From positions 1,423,501 through 1,487,500 of the forward strand of contig CM067077.1 in the NCBI GenBank assembly GCA_033980235.1: a stretch of 64,000 nucleotides of DNA, read 5' to 3'. Below the pieces are notes generated by a model. The model searched no databases. It was not told the origin of the DNA and saw only the letters and a program-made list of their open reading frames with translations. The translations under genes and the position numbers were made by a program. The stretch is from Diadema setosum (lineage: Eukaryota > Echinodermata > Echinoidea > Diadematoida > Diadematidae). Below, in pieces: positions 8,904 through 19,957 of this stretch (position 1 is its first letter; each line of letters starts with the position of its first letter).

Positions 8904-11370
8904 TTTCAATTTCAATTTTCAATTTCAATTTATTTTCATATTTCTCGATGAAAAATTACATCAAATATAACAAAATTAAATGAAATGCATGACATACGTG
9001 GAATATTGCAAATATGTTAAACATAATAGTGGTCGATCTGTTCAGTTTGGAACCTGTGAATGAATGCTAAAGAAATATGAAGGAACCTACTTAAAAAGCG
9101 AACTTGTTGAGCGTAGGTCCCGGTTAAAAACGAGTTTAAGATTGAGAAGGGGAGCACGGGTACAACAATGACCGGAACATAAGAGAAAAACAAAATAAAA
9201 AAGAACAAATATACAGTTATATAGCAAATTCTTCTCTAGTGCAGGTTAGGGATCGGAAAAGCCACATGCTGTATAAAGGCGGATGAACCATTATCGTTCT
9301 GGCAATACAATATGACTTAATATAGTTATAATAACAATGATACCGTTCAGACAGTATTAGAAATGTGTACATTGCGTGTATTAAGAAGGGAACACATGCA
9401 CCTGCAAATCCATCAATAAAGACATCGAACAACCAGTTGCAGTGCAGTGAGAATGTGAAATACCAGCTGTTTCCTCGTCCCAGCTATCTTTAAAGAAGGA
9501 AAAATATACATAAACACAGTGATAGAATTTAAGGGCGCAAACAGCTGGGCTCTTAAAGTCTGGTTTAACATGACAACAACCCTGGAGTACAGTATAACGG
9601 GTTAGTCCTGGACAGCACAAAACAGAATTTCATTGAGCTGATGTAGCGTAATTATTCAATAAATACTGTCTTAATTTGCATTTGAAGGATGATAGTGATA
9701 AACAACCTTTGAGTTCAGGGGGGAGGTCATTCCAGTATTTCGGTCCCACATACATAATTGTTTTCATCGCGAAAATTGTGCGAGTACGTGGAAGGTGATA
9801 AGCGTCCCGTTAGCGGGTAGGATAATTGTGAACTGAGTAGTTTCTTTTGAACATGTGAAGAAAAACATCAGGAAGATCATTCGTTGAGTACTTATACATG
9901 AAAATACCTAGATTGTAATCAAACAAATCAATCAGTTTCAGAATTTTATTCTTGTGAAAAAATTCATTTGTATGAGATAAATATCCGGCGTTATTGATAA
10001 TTCTGATGGCGCGTTTTTGAAGAAGGAATAGCGAATCAAGCAAAAATTTGGACGAATTACCCCATGCTAGAATTCCATAGTTGAGGTAAGGGGAAATCAT
10101 TGTTGAATATATAATTTGTAATATATGTATGGGGAAATTATATTCCAGCTTGTTTAAAATTCCAATGTTTCTGGACAAAATTTTACTTAAATAGTTAATA
10201 TGGGTTTTCCAGGATAGATCACTATCAATGTAAAGTCCCAGAAACTTGATACTACATATGTATCTACCTGGTTTAAATTGATACCATTGATCTTAACATA
10301 ATCAGAAACAGAGTTCAGAGAATTGCTGAAAAGCATATAATGCGTCTTATCAATATTTAGTGACAACTTATTTGCGTGGATCCAGGACTGAACAAGTTTC
10401 AGTTCATTGTTTAACATATGTATAAGCGTGTTTGAGTTACGATGTGAAAGAAATAAATTTGTGTCGTCAGCAAAGCATATGAAAGAAAGAATCTGGGACG
10501 AATTTTGGAGGTCGTTTATGTACAGGATAAATAATAACGGGCCAAGTAGGGAACCCTGAGGGACACCACAAGAAGTTGTTTTCAAAAGAGACTCATATCC
10601 ATTTACATAAACATATTGCTTTCTATTAGTAAGGTAGTCTTTAAACCAATCTTGAGCTGTCCCACGAATGCCGTAATGGCTTAACTTATAAAGCAAAATA
10701 TCATGGTCTATCGTATCAAACGCTTTCGAGAAGTCGAGAAAAACACCTATAGTATGGGAAGCGTCGTCTGAAGCATGTGCTACTTTATCAATGAAAGCTA
10801 ACAAAGCGTGGGTTGTGCTATGCTGTTTTCTGAAACCAAACTGAAAATTCGAAAGAATATTGCAGTTGATAAGGAATCTAAGAGTTCGTTTGTGAACAAG
10901 CTTTTCTAAGATTTTTGAAATTGAAGTTAAAAGAGATACTGGACGATAATTGCTAACCGATTCTTCAGCACCCTTTTTGAATATGGGAACGACTCTAGCA
11001 ATTTTCATCTTTTCGGGGACCTTTCCAGTCGATAAAGATTGATTAAAAATATAAGTAAGGGGAGTAATTATTTCAGTTATTATGTTTTTTAACAGAAAAA
11101 CTGAAATTCCGTCATCACGTGTACTTTTCTTGTTATTTAGTTTGCGAACAATTTCTTTAATTTCTTCCTCAACAATGGGAACAAAAAACAAAGTGTGTGC
11201 AGTCCTATCCCTTAGAAACGAATGAAAAGGTGTCCCGGAGCGAGGTATTTTCTTGGTAAGATCTGGCCCAAGGTTAACGAAGAAGTAATTGAATGCATCT
11301 GCCATCTCCTCTGGATTGTCTATCAGGCGACCCTCTTTCAGAATACAATTTAGAGAATTCGCCTTGAGCC
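8904..11370 (-). mobile_element. CR1/Jockey-like LINE copy A, 5'-truncated
   Basis: A minus-strand non-LTR retrotransposon. Its 3' end carries a microsatellite tail (TTGAAA-type units, 8,904-8,935) preceded by GAAATATGAAAATAAA, matching the ends of copies B (25,852) and C (37,795). The coding part starts without its endonuclease half, so it is 5'-truncated near 11,370. About 700 bp of 3' UTR lie between the ORF end and tail. The flanking dispersed repeat seems to resume at 11,371. Confidence 0.8.
9630..11365 (-). pseudogene. Reverse transcriptase ORF of LINE copy A (broken)
   Basis: The long frame (start of recognisable coding at about 11,365) covers the RT fingers and palm: VVPIFKKG, NYRPVSLLTSISKILEK, FQFGFRKQHSTTHALL, FLDFSKAFDTIDHDILL, CGVPQGSLLGPLLFILYIN and the catalytic FADDTNLF. 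A frameshift near 10,240-10,260, just after KINGINLNQVD, moves the C-terminal part (RNIGILNKL, SPYLNYGILAWG, QKRAIRIINNAGY) to another frame at 9,810-10,178. A nonsense codon follows at the PTR(Q) position, and the reading continues in frame to YHLPRTRTIFA, PKYWNDLPPEL and a stop at 9,630. Non-functional, though the catalytic YxDD-equivalent is intact. Family inferred from motif order. Confidence 0.85.
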
Positions 11371-12290
11371 CTTAGGCCCCCAACTATGAGCAGAATATGC
11401 GAAGTTGGCACGCCGTCGACTGAGTCGGACGTGCGAACATGGCACATAAAGAGTTAAACTCTAATATGGTGATGCTAGGTTGCACGGGGTCCCCATGGGT
11501 AAGGTTATGGTGATCTCCCCCCCCCCCTTTTTTTTTTGGGGGGGGGGGGGGTAAAAACATGGTATTCTCCGACCCTAGTGAGGGGATGCTCGCCAGGTTT
11601 GGTGAATTTGACCTAAGTGTTTTCAAGAAGAAGATAAAAAATTTGGTCCCTTGCAAGTACACTCACCTACTATTAAACTTGTTATAAAACTTACCATTAT
11701 CGGGTTTTTCAGGAGATGATTTGTAAAGATTCCTTGATTTGGTGGCGTTGTCTTCTTAACCTTCATTCTCTTGGCATTGTGCCCCTTGGTGCCGGTAGGT
11801 GAGAAATAATTTCCAAATCTACAAATGTATTGATTCTACATTTCAGAAGCAGTATGTTCGTTTCACGTCCTGTCTGAAAATTTGAAAAGGTAAAAATTGG
11901 GACCCGATGTGACCCCCCCCCCCCCCCCCCCATCCCTGGGTATTGTGTCCCCGGGGCCCCCGTGAGGAATGTGTATGTTTTTGTTCCAGTTTTGTTATTC
12001 CGCCTGCCCGAGAGCAATCAAGCAGTGCATGTATCCCCTTTCCACGATCAACTGCATGTGGCATATCGCATAATGCAAAATATCGACCGAATGTGAGATG
12101 TGAATAGAGCATACACTAGCTTTGCAAACTCTGATTAGTGTCAGTGAAAGTCAAATCTAGTGTGCTCAGCCTTGACTGATACGTACGTCTTCAGACGTTT
12201 CTTTTTTTATAGCAAAACAAACGTACTACTTATTCTATTAGACAGAAACCTGCAATCTTTGAAGGCTTCCTTGGTGGTAGAACGGTGGAT
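11371..12290. other. Gene-free interval with homopolymer runs
   Basis: No gene is recognised. The interval has a striking C11-T10-G14 tract at 11,517-11,551 and a run of about 20 C at 11,911-11,930. Open frames here are low-complexity. Confidence 0.5.
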
Positions 12291-12663
12291 GGTATGAGGT
12301 CTCACGGTGCACCGTGTATTCTGTCTGGAGTATGTGAGTGGCCCTGAAAAGGGCCTACCCAATCCTGACGTTTCGGCAAGCATGTTCTCGCCGTTCTCAA
12401 GGGAATGAGCAAGTGTTGTTGTTGGCGGTGGTAGTGCCTAAAGGCGCCTCATTCAATATTGAATATTTACGCCTTTTATCTCATATATAAAAAGAAATTC
12501 TCACTCATTTTTTTCGACAACGGAAAAAACAATAATTCCACTGTTATGTAACTAAAATAATAATCGTGATAACAATTTGGCGCGGGGAGCAATCTGCACG
12601 CATAAAAGTTGAGATAGAGAAGAGCACCTCGTATAAGACTCTTGTCAGTCCTACTCGGTAATG

Positions 12664-14186
12664 TTACTCTTTGGAGCAGTATCTTTTACAATACAGAACG
12701 TGAGAGATGGTCTCCTGTTCTTTACAAATATCACATTGTACATTGCCATGTTTTCCTACTGTACAAAAATGATAAGTAAGCTTACATTTTCCAAGTCTTA
12801 ATCGATGCAATACACATTCATCTTTTCTACTTTTACAGAATGATTTAAATTCGTATATGGTGTAGGCTGAATAGTATAAAGATGCCTTCCATGCTGTGAA
12901 TGTTCCTATCTCGTGCACCATATCCTGGTGTTAAAATTCAACATAATTATAAATGCGTAATTCTGTCACCGTATAAGAGACTTGCAAATCAACTCCTTGG
13001 TGTGCGAGTCCTGAATTCGCATGAGTATCAGCTCTCCCATTACCTGATATTCCACAATAAGAGGGGACCCTCTAAAAACAACAACAAAGAAATAAGTTCC
13101 TTTTTATGTAGATGTGTAATTTTGCACAGAATTGCAAAAACAAGAGGAGAAGAATCTCGATGTTCTATTGCCTGTAGTGCGGATTTAGAATCAGTTAATA
13201 TCAACACAGGTGTTTGCATTATATGGTTCACTTCTAACCATTCCCAGGGCCATTAGGATGGCTATAAGTTCCGATCTGTGTACTGAAACGGGAGGGATCC
13301 GGAACGCTTTACCATGTTTATATTCCGGTTCATAAAAAGCAGAAGAAGATACTTTGTTCTCTTGTTTGGAAGAAATACATCCGTATAAATCATTAAAAAA
13401 ATTCCTTTCATTACCAATATACTCTAACATCATCGCCCTCAATTCGTACTCATTAACATCTTTCTTATTGGCTATCCTTTTCTGAATATTATAAGAAGTA
13501 TGTGGTACAACCAAGTGCCAAAAAGGAATACCTCTGATACAACCGTCAAAATTTTCGATGGTTTCATCTAAGGTAGTGATTCTCATTGCAACTGGTTCTC
13601 TGCCAGCTTTCCAGTGAAATGTTTCATATTGCCAGCAAAATAACAGGAGTGATTTCGAAGGATAATCTGCATTTTGCGCTTGAATGTGGAATTTAAATGA
13701 ATCAGTAAGATACTGTCTTCGTAAATCCAGGGGCATCTCCCCACACTCTATTTGGAGTGCATCAGTTGAGGTAGCTATAGCGGCTCCTATGATAATCTTC
13801 AAACATTGATATTGAATTGATTGCAATCTATCCTTTTGACATTTAGAGGCTGAATCATATACAATACACCCATAGTCCAAAATAGATCGAATAAGTGCTA
13901 TGTTAACTAAAAGTAGTGTTGCTGTATCAGCACCCCAGTCAGTGCCAGCTAAAATCCACAGCAAATTCATTCTTTTCCTATATACATTTTGTAATAATTG
14001 ATTCTATACTACGCTTCCAAGTTAACTTAAAATCAAACCACACCCCGAGATATCAAACCTCCTTTTTAACTTCCATGGGCTCATCACATAATCGAATACA
14101 TACCTTTGGTATTCTTCTGTTGCTAATGTATGCAACAGCGCATGATTTCTTCCTAGATAATATCATGCCCCAATTATGGCACCATT
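12664..14186 (-). pseudogene. I-type LINE: RT thumb, RNase H and C-terminal region (broken)
   Basis: Downstream half of the split ORF. Reading starts at EWCHNWGMIL next to the nested insertion, then VKKEV, YLGVWFDFKLTWK, LIRSILDYGCIVYDSASK and CQKDRLQSIQYQCLKII of the RT C-terminus. RNase H follows: VHRSELIAILMALG (with the second acidic residue) and LILTDSKSALQAI (third). The first acidic motif reads IYTD only in a shifted frame near 13,390. The end carries CDICKEQETISHVLYCKRYC, a Cys/His cluster known at the C-terminus of I-type elements. At least two frameshifts (near 13,200 and 12,920) and two stops in 13,970-14,040 break it. Its upstream half is at 16,246-16,885. Confidence 0.8.
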
Positions 14187-14193
14187 CAGATAT

Positions 14194-16238
14194 TTTTCAA
14201 GATTCAAGATTCAAGATAATTTATTGTCATGTATGAAATATACATAAAATTTGTTTTCGGACATACATAAAGATAGAGGTGCATAAATGAAGAATATAAA
14301 TCATTAAATAACTTAACATGAGTTTTATACCATACATACATAAAATATATACATTTAATACAAAAAAAATGAAATATTGCAGGAGAAAATAAGCGTATAT
14401 AAAGTATGCATTTTTTTCCTTCGCCCCATTCACCCCATCCAGGCACTTCTATATGCTAGAGCACTCCTCCAGTTGAGACTTTAACACATGTTCTACACAC
14501 CACCACTACCCCCCCCCCCGACTCTCAGAGACTACACTTCCACATACACACCCACACACACACACGCACACACACATACACGCACACACACATACCCCAC
14601 ACCCGCGAGTTACACCCATATAAACTTATACATACACACACACACACATACACCAAAACAATCACCTAATCAACGTGAAAGAGCGCTCCAGCACACAAAA
14701 AGCCTGGGCAAGGATAGGAGACAGTAAATTATCTCAAAGAGAATTTACTGCGTGACAAAGGCTATAAAAAACAGAGACATTCATACACCAAACTAAAATA
14801 TAACAGGCAGTGTGACGTATTGCAGATGCTCAATAATGTTATCATATTTGTATTTTGTTGAAAAGTTCTCTTAATTCTTTTCCTTCTTTCCTTTTCTGCG
14901 TATGTTCCAGTAACAAATACAATATATAATAAATTAAAAACATTTCATCACAAAATCTAAAACATTCAATTCAGTCATAGGTCATAGGGTTGGCAAGACA
15001 TGCAGCTCAAAACTTCCCAGGTGTACTGTTGGCTCATCCACAATTACACTGCTGCTGTTTATTTTGCAATGAGTCAAAAGTATGTAACAATTCAACAAAA
15101 CTAATGAACAATACAATAGTCATCAAGTGCACACATACTGGACTTTCACACCACAAATACATTGCACAAAGGGTAGTTAAGCTCAACACATACAGTCCAT
15201 GTAGATAGGTCAGAGCCCTGCTTGGGCCGAGTCATCTGGCACTTGTCTTAAAATACGACTCATGAATCATGAATCATTAAAACAGTTCACATATCTTAAA
15301 CATATGACATATACTATAAATAACAAAAAACATAACCTCATCTATTAAATCTGCTATTGAAAGCTTTACATGCTGCGATCAGAAATGACCGTTTGAACCT
15401 CTCCGTCTTTACTTTGGAAATCTAATTCTACCTGATCTGTTTACAGTCACCTCATCATGAAACAGATGTGATTCATCTTTCATTACAATATCAAATCTAA
15501 ACACAAAAACAAATTGTACAATATCCTCTAAATGTTGCACAGGCATTCCTATAATTTTACTGACTTGTGATACAACCCTTATCAATTTGAACTTATTTTT
15601 CTCTGTTAAACTACTAAACCATGCTACTGATAAAAAACACATAACAGACTCTATTACACTTTGATAAAACAAAACAAATATTTGACTCTTCACATTAAAT
15701 GACCTGAGTTTTCTAAGGAAATACAATCGCTGGTTTCCTTTTAACTAAATTTTCTTATTATTTGTATCCCACCTAAGTTTATCGTCTATAATTGTTCCAA
15801 GGTATTTGTACTCTGACACCTGCTCTATGGTATCTCCCCCAATGGAAATCCTGTCATAATTGTCTTGAGCACTTTTTCCAAAATCAAAAATCATCTCTTT
15901 AATTTTCCTGGTGTTTAAAATCAGTGATGTTTGTTCACACCATTCCACAAACTTGTCAACACTTCTCCTGTAAGCTGTTTCCCCATTGTTACGTATCAAT
16001 CCTACAATACATGTGTCATCTGCGTATTTCACAATATGACAAGATGGACTTACTGAGCTATAACTTATTAAGAGAGTGAACAAAATGGGTAAGAGCACAC
16101 ATCCTTGTGGTGCCCCAACATTCAGTGTTCTATTATCGTATTTGTAAACAGCAGCAATTACATTGCTGCTGTTTACAAATTTGTGTACAATTATTTTGCA
16201 ATGAGTCAAAAATATGTAACAATTCAACATAACTATAA
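14194..16238 (-). mobile_element. Rex1/CR1-like LINE nested in the I-type LINE
   Basis: A 2,045-bp minus-strand insertion bounded by a 7-bp target duplication whose minus-strand sequence is ATATCTG (14,187-14,193 and 16,239-16,245). The 3' end is a tail of TTGAATC-type units (about 14,196-14,217). The 3' UTR holds a CA-rich microsatellite (14,540-14,655). The RT ORF is at 15,409-16,138. The 5' junction is odd: 16,141-16,179 is an 18-bp perfect inverted repeat with a 3-base loop, and 16,162-16,236 resembles a piece of its own 3' UTR (about 15,045-15,105). Confidence 0.82.
15409..16138 (-). pseudogene. Rex1-like reverse transcriptase, C-terminal half
   Basis: The reading starts at LNVGAPQGCVLLPILFTLL and includes the catalytic VKYADDTCIVG, then FVEWCEQTSLILN, YKYLGTIIDDKLRWD, a single in-frame TAG near 15,738, and YFLRKLRSFNV, FYQSVIESVMCF and ASKI-like residues to the stop at 15,409. 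Both parts are in one frame, so one nonsense change and the 5' truncation are the visible defects. The motif order is that of Rex1/CR1-type elements; this clade call is from recognition only. Confidence 0.8.
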
Positions 16239-16245
16239 CAGATAT

Positions 16246-16885
16246 AAAATCAAGACCTGTTTGAACTTCCTTCACACAGAAATCAAATTTTTTATTTACA
16301 CACTATATCACTACATCATTAGCATACAAGGAGACACTAACCTTATTTAATCCATCATTCCAATCACTCAGCATTATGTTGAATAATGTCTGGCTGATAA
16401 CACTGCCTTGATGTAGACCATAATCAGACACAAATGTATCAGACAAAAATTGTTAAGCTCAACTTGAATTGTTCTATTATTAAAAAAAATAACATCTGTG
16501 TATCCATGTAATAATTCTTCCACGGAAACCTATCTTTTGCGTCTTATAAATAATTGCTTCTCTGTACAACACATCAAAAGCTTTTTCAAATTCCAAAAAA
16601 AAACAAGATATAACATATTCCTTACTTACCAAACCTTTATGTACATCATTTTCTAAGCTAACGATCACGTCCATTGTGCTATGTCCTCTAAAAGCAAATT
16701 GATTACAGGATAATATCTGACATTTCTCTATTATCCACAACAATCTGTTATCAATCATACTTTCCATCAATTTACACATCACCGATGTCACAGATATTGG
16801 TCTGTTTGACGAGGGTTTTGATGGGTCTGAATTTCGTTTCAGAATCGGGCAATGATTGAATGGGTCCATGCTTGTGGCAGCACAG
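16246..16885 (-). pseudogene. I-type LINE: RT fingers and palm (broken)
   Basis: Upstream half of the ORF split by the Rex1-like element. It begins near 16,885 (LPQAWTHSI, one frame off) and continues PILKRNSDPSKPSSNRPIS, KLMESMIDNRLLW, NQFAFRGHSTMDVIVSLE and FLEFEKAFDVLYREAI, then after a frameshift near 16,480 GLHQGSVISQTLFNIML and YANDVVI, and ends at VQTGLDFIS. The next residues, EWCHNWG, are on the other side of the nested element. The YANDVV motif (16,306-16,326) has Asn where the first catalytic Asp of YxDD is expected, so this copy is catalytically dead apart from its frameshifts. Confidence 0.78.
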
Positions 16886-17545
16886 ATGTTTTCCAGATAA
16901 GATTGAAAATTCGTAGCAAATTCGTAGCACATTCGTAACAATTCGTAGAAAATTCGTAGCAAGTGAGAGGAAAATCCGGCTTAAATACCATCGGGAAGGA
17001 TCAAAGGGACTTTGGCTTCCTAGAGGGAAAGTCTTTGATTGGCTGAATGGGTCACAGTAGGTAGGGAGGTCAAGGTTTAGTGCGCAGAATCACTTCCTGT
17101 GTGTGGGGTTGTCACGGTTAACTTCACACATTGTAATGGTTGTCTAACTGTAAGTATCAATTAGGGCCACTATAGTGTGGGGGTCTGAGGGGTGTTTAAT
17201 AATCAGCCTGCTTGTCAAGTAGAGTTAGCCAGATATTGCTCAGGAGGAGGCCATTATCCTGTGTGCAGCCAACCGTAACAACCCACACACACAGGAAGTG
17301 ACTCTGTGCACTCAACCTTGACTTCCTACCTACTGTTACCCGTTCAGCCAATCAAAGTCCCTTTGATCCTTCCTGAGGGTATTTAACCCGGATTTTCCAC
17401 CCACTTGTTCATTCCCTTGAAAATTGCGAGAACATGCTTGCCGAAACGTCGGGATTGGGTAGGCCCTTTTCAGGATCATTCACATACTCCAGAAAAGAAA
17501 AAAAAAATACGTGGTGCACCGTGAAACCTCACACCACCCAAAGAA

Positions 17546-17862
17546 ACATGCAATTTTCATAAAGAAAAATAAAGAGATACTGATGGAAAAACCGCAAGCA
17601 TTCAATCAAAGTCATTTTTCTCGTCAGCATAAAATACATAGGCTAAGAACACAGCCACTCTTGTCTACAGCTTGGGATCCTATAGTAAATCGACCAAAAA
17701 AAAAAAAAAAAAGTAAGGCCACTGGAAGTTAAAAGGCATTTTGGATTGTTTTTTTTTTCAAAAAATCGTTATTGAATGTCAGCCCAAGCCCAGAGATTGC
17801 TACATACCAGTTCTACATTCTAGAAAAAAAAAAGTATATTATAAGCAGACAATCAAGAGCTG
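17546..17862. other. Short gene-free interval
   Basis: A-rich sequence with an A16 run at about 17,697-17,712 and a T run near 17,752. Nothing recognised. Confidence 0.5.
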
Positions 17863-18620
17863 ACAGGAATATTACTTTCACGAACATTATTCAACATTTT
17901 CCTTGAAAGAATCATGGCAGATTCGCTTGAGAAACACGAACACATAGTAAGCATTAGTGGCAGACTAATTGCTAACCTACATTTTGCTGACGACTATAAC
18001 TATGGACTTGCAGCCAGCTAAGACTAATAAGGAACATCAGCAGCTGACGTCATGGAGATAAACCCAGAAAAACAAACAAACATCAAGTCAAACAAAGCTG
18101 ATGGTTTCACAAGAAATGTCAAGATGAAAGACCACAACCTTGAAGTGACTAACTCCAAACATCTCGTGATAAATTATGGGTCAAAGGGGATGTAGTTGAT
18201 ACAATACGCAAGTAGAATCAGCACCGACCAAACTAAAAAGGACAGTATGGTCACCAAAACAGAATACTCAATCAGTTCGGTCTGTAGTCACAGCAACATA
18301 TACGTATGTGAAACATGGACCCTTACAGCTGAACTGGAGCGAAAAAAAAAAATCAAACTTGTGAAATGAGATGCCACAAGAAAATCTTAAACATCACATT
18401 CAGGGATAGAATAACAAACAAAGAAGTCCAAATCAATGTGAAATCGGGTCAGAGAAGCGATTGGACCACTTCATGACGTCCTATACATCGTCAAGATCAG
18501 GATATTGAGATGGTGCGGTCACGCTACACGAACAACAGGACTTACAAAGACCATTACGCTGGTACGATAGCATCAATGAACAGGTGCAGCTACCTCTCAC
18601 CATTACTGAGATTACCGCAG
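17863..18620 (+). pseudogene. Degenerate non-LTR reverse transcriptase fragment
   Basis: Conceptual reading of the plus strand gives LFNIFLERIMADSLEKHE, then IANLHFADDYNYGLA (the FADD catalytic motif), MEINPEK, an uncertain loop region, YVCETWTLTAELERK and RWCGHATR-like residues. This order is that of the widespread 'endonuclease-reverse transcriptase' LINE pseudogenes of invertebrates (RTE/CR1-like; exact clade not decided). Several stops (for example in the stretch after GLAAS) and frameshifts are present, so it is an old, dead fragment. Neither a 5' UTR nor a 3' tail could be placed. Confidence 0.6.
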
Positions 18621-19957
18621 GACAGATACAGCTGGAAGAATATTTGTCAAAACATATTTTCTATCAAGTGAATTTCAAATACAGGTTGAAGAATAGACGG
18701 GGATTCTTACAAATACTAGCGAAAAAAAGTTTTGGTTTCTGTTTTCGTAAAATCCTGATTATTGAAAAAAACCTCTGAAGGGTAAGAGCAAAGACAGTCT
18801 TGTAGCGCATAAAGAACAGGCCCAGTGTCTCAGAGCAAAAAGTGTGGAAGTGTAACACGTTTGGGTGCAGAGAATACCCAATGAATGATTGTGAATTGTT
18901 GACGATCAAATGTTACACAAGAGGGAAAGGGAAAGAGAGAAATAAAGACGGAGGAGAGACAGAGAGAGGGAGAGGGAGAAAGAGTGACAAGGATATCCAC
19001 TATTAGTTCATGCAGTACTTCTGTCAGTCGCGAGTTTGCATCCACTCGTGTAGCATGTCTTCTTTGCTCGAAAATGGTACAAAAAATATATATATATATT
19101 TGTAGTCATAAAACTTCCCGATAAAATTGTAGATTATCATACAATACACACTAATACCGTAGAGGCGTGCTTTAATTTGGTATTTTGTTATTGTTTTAAT
19201 CGAAGAGATGTTTAAGAAGGCAAAATTTCAATCATTGTTCACCAACCGTTTTATAGCATTCGTCTCGAGAATCCGGTGGGACCACTGAGTGAAGGTCTCG
19301 ACTCAGATCAAAGACCACGATGTATATAGCCCTCCACGTTAAAAACACCTGCATAACAGAAACAGGGACAGAAAACAAACCAACATATTATGAGTGAATA
19401 TTCTTCAAGCCGTGAGTAGGACGCGTGGTGAAAGAGAGTACCATGACCGTGGTTTAATACTAGTAAGAATTAACAGAATGCCACAATGTTCTAGTTAGTG
19501 TCTACCAACTTTCCATGAAATCTGGTTTCCAGGCATGAACGTGTTCATCACAGAACGACATTCAAATCAATAGTTTATTTCCATTACAAAACAAAACTGA
19601 AAAAAAAATGATACAAAGCAGAGCATGTGTCAATTTTATTTAGCTGGAAAGGAGAGTTCATAAAACACAATAATCAAGAATGCACACTTTGCCATGATGC
19701 AAAAAGAAGAAGAAGTGATCATAACGATGGAAAGGAGTGTTCCATTAAAAAGCCAATTTTGCAGGACGTGGAACACTGACATGAAAACAACAGCAACACC
19801 AATATACCAATAAAATGTATTTACATTACATTCATCAACATTGTACATTTAATCTTTGTTATTTATGATGTTGATAATACAACCATACTATCAACAATAT
19901 TTGTTTTAGAATGTATTGTTTAAACATTGTAAAATAACAATTTCATGGCACTGACAC
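18621..19957. other. Gene-free interval
   Basis: No gene or known element. A purine-rich stretch GAAAGGGAAAGAGAGAAA with GAGAGGGA repeats lies at 18,915-18,990, and a short TA run at about 19,086-19,100. The rest is AT-rich unique-looking sequence. Confidence 0.45.

Larger units (their letters stand above)
12416..16957 (-). mobile_element. I-superfamily LINE, itself interrupted
   Basis: A minus-strand non-LTR retrotransposon flanked by an 8-bp target duplication AGCAAGTG (12,408-12,415 and 16,958-16,965). The 3' end is a CAACAACAACA tail at 12,416-12,426. It is 5'-truncated inside the RT domain, with a filler of about 70 bp made of CTACGAATT-like units at its 5' junction. A Rex1-like LINE (14,194-16,238) sits inside it. 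Without that insert the copy is about 2.5 kb: RT, RNase H and a C-terminal Cys-rich region, the order of I-clade elements. Confidence 0.8.
12291..17538. mobile_element. Foldback MITE split by a LINE
   Basis: Two long inverted arms define it. The right arm is 17,262-17,538. The left arm is in two pieces, 12,291-12,415 and 16,966-17,118, separated by the I-type LINE at 12,416-16,957. Joined at the duplicated AGCAAGTG, the left pieces mirror the right arm over about 275 bp (shared words GGAAAATCCGG, TTAAATACC, GGAAGGATCAAAGGGAC, GCCGAAACGTC on the right arm, GGGCCTACCCAATCC on the left). The spacer 17,119-17,261 is about 143 bp. The original element would be about 700 bp. No transposase is encoded. 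Superfamily unknown; outer target duplications were not clear. Confidence 0.8.

Noticed and set aside
17402..17470. Hammerhead ribozyme (GCCGAAACGTC resembles the 3' half of the core)
   Set aside because: I could not find the paired CTGANGA core element at the right distance on either strand.
12291..17538. One large composite transposon with terminal inverted repeats
   Set aside because: The target duplication AGCAAGTG and the mirrored arm show a small foldback element opened by a LINE, not a LINE-carrying transposon.
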